DNA of 37,316 nucleotides, taken from Methanosarcinaceae archaeon (GTDB taxonomy: Archaea; Halobacteriota; Methanosarcinia; Methanosarcinales; Methanosarcinaceae). Positions 35,411 to 37,316 of this stretch are shown here, piece by piece. The DNA lies in assembly GCA_020055655.1 (NCBI GenBank), contig JAIPUR010000026.1, positions 1 to 37,316 on the forward strand, written 5' to 3'. A program made the translations under genes and the position numbers. Below the pieces are notes generated by a model. It made no database searches and was not told where the DNA came from. It worked only from the letters and a program-made list of their open reading frames with translations. Every line of letters begins with the position of its first letter. Position 1 is the stretch's first letter.

Positions 35411-36015
35411 TCATGTTTGGTCGGGAAACACAGGTTGTTGATTGCAGACATGGTATGGGTCTTGGCAAAGGTGGAGGACTTGCACAGCGAGGAACTCTTT
35501 CTGAAACCGGTAGGCCTGATGTTATTGCAGTTGCAATGAGTCCCGGCAGAAGACATATCACAAAACCTGTTTGTGAACTCACATATGGAATGCGTCGCGA
35601 AGAGATCCAGGTAAGTGTGTTAGTGCTTAACACCGGTTCAGGTGTACCGGATAACAATATGGGCTCCGGCTCTTTCGGGATCGATCCTGAAGAGATAGCA
35701 CAGATCAACAGACACAAAGTTGCTGTTATCCACACTGGTAACATAAGAGATCATGTGGTACGGAAAGTAAAAGCAATTCTTGAGGAAGCAAATGTTCCTG
35801 CAGTAGTTGTTTGTCAAACCCTCGTTGATTTCGAGGATTTTGCAATGGCAGGGGTAAAGACAAGACTTGTGAAGCCAAAAGATAATGATATTTTAGCAAA
35901 AGGAAGGGTGATGGAAATTGTGACCGGTATCACACGAGGAGAATCATGTTCAAGGGAAAAGCTGAACGAACTCGTCAAAGCCGTGAAATCCACAATGAGA
36001 TCATTAGAGAATTAG
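35407..36015 (+). CDS. mcrC: Methyl-coenzyme M reductase operon protein C
   Basis: A 202-residue accessory protein of the mcr operon, a component of the ATP-dependent activation complex that reduces the nickel of F430. Motifs include VDCRHGMGLGKGGGLAQRGT, AMSPGRRHITKPVCELTYGMRR, VLNTGSGVP and AVIHTGNIRDHVVRKV. The start overlaps the mcrD stop; a second ATG two codons later (35413) is equally possible. The C-terminus appears complete. The expected next genes, mcrG and mcrA, are missing: a bacterial bL20 gene starts 12 bases downstream. Confidence 0.95.
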   Translation: MIMFGRETQVVDCRHGMGLGKGGGLAQRGTLSETGRPDVIAVAMSPGRRHITKPVCELTYGMRREEIQVSVLVLNTGSGVPDNNMGSGSFGIDPEEIAQINRHKVAVIHTGNIRDHVVRKVKAILEEANVPAVVVCQTLVDFEDFAMAGVKTRLVKPKDNDILAKGRVMEIVTGITRGESCSREKLNELVKAVKSTMRSLEN

Positions 36016-36037
36016 GAGTGAATAATTATGGCATATG
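36016..36037. other. Probable archaeal-bacterial join point
   Basis: Between the mcrC stop and the bL20 start lie a short ribosome-binding stretch (TAGGAGTG) and the bases ATGGCATATG. Methanosarcinal mcrG proteins begin Met-Ala-Tyr, so ATGGCATAT(G) fits the start of mcrG as well as bL20, which begins MAYVKRG. The switch of lineage, gene content and base composition happens here within about 25 bases. Confidence 0.7.
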
Positions 36038-36381
36038 TTAAGAGAGGTTCAAAAGCACGTAGAAGAAGAAAGAAAGTTTTAAAGTCTGCCAAAGGTTTTA
36101 TAGGTTCGCGTAGTACACTTTTTCGTCCTGCCAAACAGGCAGTCATTAAATCATTACAGTATGCTTATCGAGATAGAAGGGCTAAAAAACGGGAATTCCG
36201 CCGCCTTTGGATTACCAGAATAAATGCAGCTGCCAGACAAGATGGTCTTTCTTATTCTAGGTTTATCAACGGTTTGAAAAAAGCTGATATTCAAATTGAT
36301 AGAAAAATGTTGGCTGATTTAGCAGTTAATGATAAAGATGCCTTTAGCGAATTAGTTAATGTCGCCAAGGGAGAATTATAA
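36028..36381 (+). CDS. rplT: Bacterial ribosomal protein bL20
   Basis: A large-subunit protein found in bacteria and organelles, not in archaea, that binds 23S rRNA early in assembly. The 117-residue length is normal. The basic N-terminal tail ([19 protein letters not shown]) and the [11 protein letters not shown] and LADLAVND motifs are diagnostic. The sequence style suggests a Firmicute, perhaps Halanaerobiales; this is an impression and not a search result. Its presence right after mcrC makes no sense in a methanogen operon. In bacteria it normally follows infC and rpmI, neither of which is here. Confidence 0.97.
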   Translation: MAYVKRGSKARRRRKKVLKSAKGFIGSRSTLFRPAKQAVIKSLQYAYRDRRAKKREFRRLWITRINAAARQDGLSYSRFINGLKKADIQIDRKMLADLAVNDKDAFSELVNVAKGEL

Positions 36382-36390
36382 ATTTCTGAT

Positions 36391-36413
36391 AAAACCCGGT
36401 TTAACCGGGTTTT
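36391..36413 (+). terminator. Intrinsic (Rho-independent) terminator after rplT
   Basis: AAAACCCGG and CCGGGTTTT form a strong stem around a TTTAA loop; the whole 23 bases are a perfect palindrome about one central T. TTTTATATATTT follows. This is a bacterial-type terminator unlike anything in the archaeal part of the window, where genes end at plain T-rich tracts. Confidence 0.85.
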
Positions 36414-36433
36414 ATATATTTAGGTGATCATTT

Positions 36434-37216
36434 ATGGATGATATTAAAAGTATAAAGAATTCAAAAGTAAAAGAACTGCGCAAACTATATAAAAAAAAAT
36501 ATAGAAAAGAAAAAGGCCAATTCATCCTGGAAGGACTGAGATTAATTAGAGGTGCTTATCAGGCTGGGGCTGATATTAATAATATTTTTTTAAGCAGTCA
36601 ATTTTATCAGAGCAACAAGACAGAATCATTTTTAATAAATAATGAAGACAAACTAATTTTTGTAACTGAACAGCTAATTGAACGGGTGGCAGATACCAAA
36701 AATCCTCAATCAGTTATCGCTGTGGTCAATCAAATTAAGTTCACACAAGATGAGGTTGTTGCTAAGGATTATATTTTAATTTTAGATCAAATTCAAGACC
36801 CCGGGAACATGGGTACTATCATCAGAACGGCTGTAGCGGCCGGTTTTCAATCCATTGTAATTTCTAAGGGTTCTGTGGATATATTTAATCTTAAGGTTTT
36901 GAGAGCCTCTATGGGGGCAGTTTTTTGTCTCCCGATGATCAAAGATGTTAAAATAGATGAACTAACCAAACTATTAAAAGCCAAAGAGCAGACTATATAT
37001 GCAGCTGATTTAGAAACAGACAGCTATTATAATGATCTTAAATATAAAAAGCCCCTTTCTTTGATTATAGGTAATGAGGCACACGGAATTAGAAAAAAAA
37101 TTCTTGATAGGGCTGACCAAAGAACCAAAATACAGCTTAGAGGAAATATAGAATCTTTAAATGCGGGAGTTGCTGCAGGGATTTTGATGTTTAAAATATT
37201 AGAAGATTCTTTTTAA
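36434..37216 (+). CDS. SpoU/TrmH-family RNA 2'-O-methyltransferase (bacterial)
   Basis: A 260-residue SPOUT methyltransferase that methylates a ribose 2'-OH in rRNA or tRNA. The N-terminal substrate-binding domain (SKVKELRKLYKKKYR, FILEGLRLI) precedes the knot domain with ILDQIQDPGNMGTIIRTA, LIIGNEAHGI and the final LNAGVAAGILMFKIL. It is AT-rich and Lys/Ile-rich compared with the methanogen genes. AGGTGAT (36422-36428) precedes the ATG. In many Firmicutes this gene lies between rplT and pheST, so gene order supports a genuine bacterial segment. Confidence 0.94.
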   Translation: MDDIKSIKNSKVKELRKLYKKKYRKEKGQFILEGLRLIRGAYQAGADINNIFLSSQFYQSNKTESFLINNEDKLIFVTEQLIERVADTKNPQSVIAVVNQIKFTQDEVVAKDYILILDQIQDPGNMGTIIRTAVAAGFQSIVISKGSVDIFNLKVLRASMGAVFCLPMIKDVKIDELTKLLKAKEQTIYAADLETDSYYNDLKYKKPLSLIIGNEAHGIRKKILDRADQRTKIQLRGNIESLNAGVAAGILMFKILEDSF

Positions 37217-37316
37217 ATAGATTAATATCCTTGTCAAAACAAGGAAGTTATGATATAATGAAAAAAAATTAAAGGCAACTATCTCTGTGAAAGGATGTGG
37301 TCCTGGTTGGGAATAA
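37217..37316 (+). promoter_or_regulatory. Sigma-A type promoter at the window end
   Basis: TTGTCA (37231-37236) and TATAAT (37254-37259) are separated by 17 bases, the ideal bacterial -35/-10 layout. Transcription would begin near 37266. By gene order in Firmicutes the next gene would be pheS, sometimes preceded by a T-box leader, but the window ends before that can be seen. No coding start is assigned in these last 100 bases. Confidence 0.75.

Noticed and set aside
35407-36015. mcrC truncated at the bacterial join
   Set aside because: The reading frame reaches its own stop with a normal family length, so the break lies after mcrC.
36028-37216. Functional horizontal transfer of rplT and an rRNA methylase into a methanogen
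   Set aside because: bL20 has no binding place in archaeal ribosomes known to me, the bacterial terminator and sigma-A promoter come with it, and mcrG/mcrA would be displaced; a chimeric contig explains this more simply.
1-37316. CRISPR array, insertion sequence or prophage
   Set aside because: No regularly spaced repeats, transposase, integrase or phage genes were found on either strand.

Overview
The window is mostly the chromosome of a methanogenic archaeon of the Methanosarcinales, probably Methanosarcinaceae. The evidence is an mcrBDC cluster with a divergent mmp10 gene, archaeal replication and RNA genes (PolD large subunit, RIO2 kinase, aCPSF2-type nuclease, Tsr3, DUF460 protein), AT-rich intergenic DNA with TATA-like promoters, and Shine-Dalgarno (GGAGG-type) starts. 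A halophilic or marine methylotrophic genus such as Methanohalophilus, Methanolobus or Methanococcoides is a guess. The last ~1.3 kb (from about 36.02 kb) is bacterial: ribosomal protein bL20, an intrinsic terminator, a SpoU/TrmH rRNA methylase and a sigma-A type promoter, in Firmicutes/Halanaerobiales style. It begins exactly where mcrG should start, so a chimeric contig is the likeliest reading.

Layout. 0-1.4 kb: the 3' part of thioredoxin reductase, a DUF2111 protein and a small membrane protein. 1.4-6.2 kb: a long regulated leader, an unrecognised 593-residue protein, a stand-alone copy of the LarC C-terminal domain, then LarB and LarC of nickel-pincer nucleotide synthesis. 6.3-9.9 kb: RIO2 kinase, DUF460 RNase H-fold protein and MobA-like protein. 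9.9-11.3 kb: an unknown protein and a TPR protein. 11.3-14.8 kb (minus): topoisomerase I and aCPSF2-type nuclease. 14.8-17.2 kb: a PerR/Fur regulator plus peroxiredoxin operon (minus), divergent from two tandem rhodaneses, the second without its catalytic Cys. 17.2-19.0 kb: exonuclease III, a LOG-like Rossmann protein and Tsr3. 19.2-24.0 kb: an archaeal Tad-like secretion/pilus cluster (MinD/TadZ-like, TadA-like ATPase, two TadB/C-like membrane proteins). 24.0-25.5 kb (minus): class I fumarase in two subunits. 25.65 kb: tRNA-Leu(CAA), minus. 25.9-28.4 kb: PAS histidine kinase, a small winged-helix protein and a secreted protein. 28.5-33.2 kb: PolD DP2 facing Mmp10. 33.2-36.0 kb: mcr promoter/leader, mcrB, mcrD, mcrC. 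36.0-37.3 kb: bacterial tail.

How the genes fit together. The mcr cluster makes methyl-coenzyme M reductase and its accessory proteins, and Mmp10 modifies McrA. The 1.4-6.2 kb block is the best candidate for an undescribed system: a conserved-looking unknown protein next to nickel-cofactor genes and a free-standing LarC-like domain, preceded by a tandem repeat, a 17-bp operator-like sequence and a folded leader. The same 17-bp sequence also lies upstream of the small winged-helix gene at 27.57 kb. The PerR-peroxiredoxin-rhodanese block looks like a redox-stress module controlled from a perfect 15-bp palindrome. No CRISPR array, insertion sequence, integrase or rRNA gene was seen.
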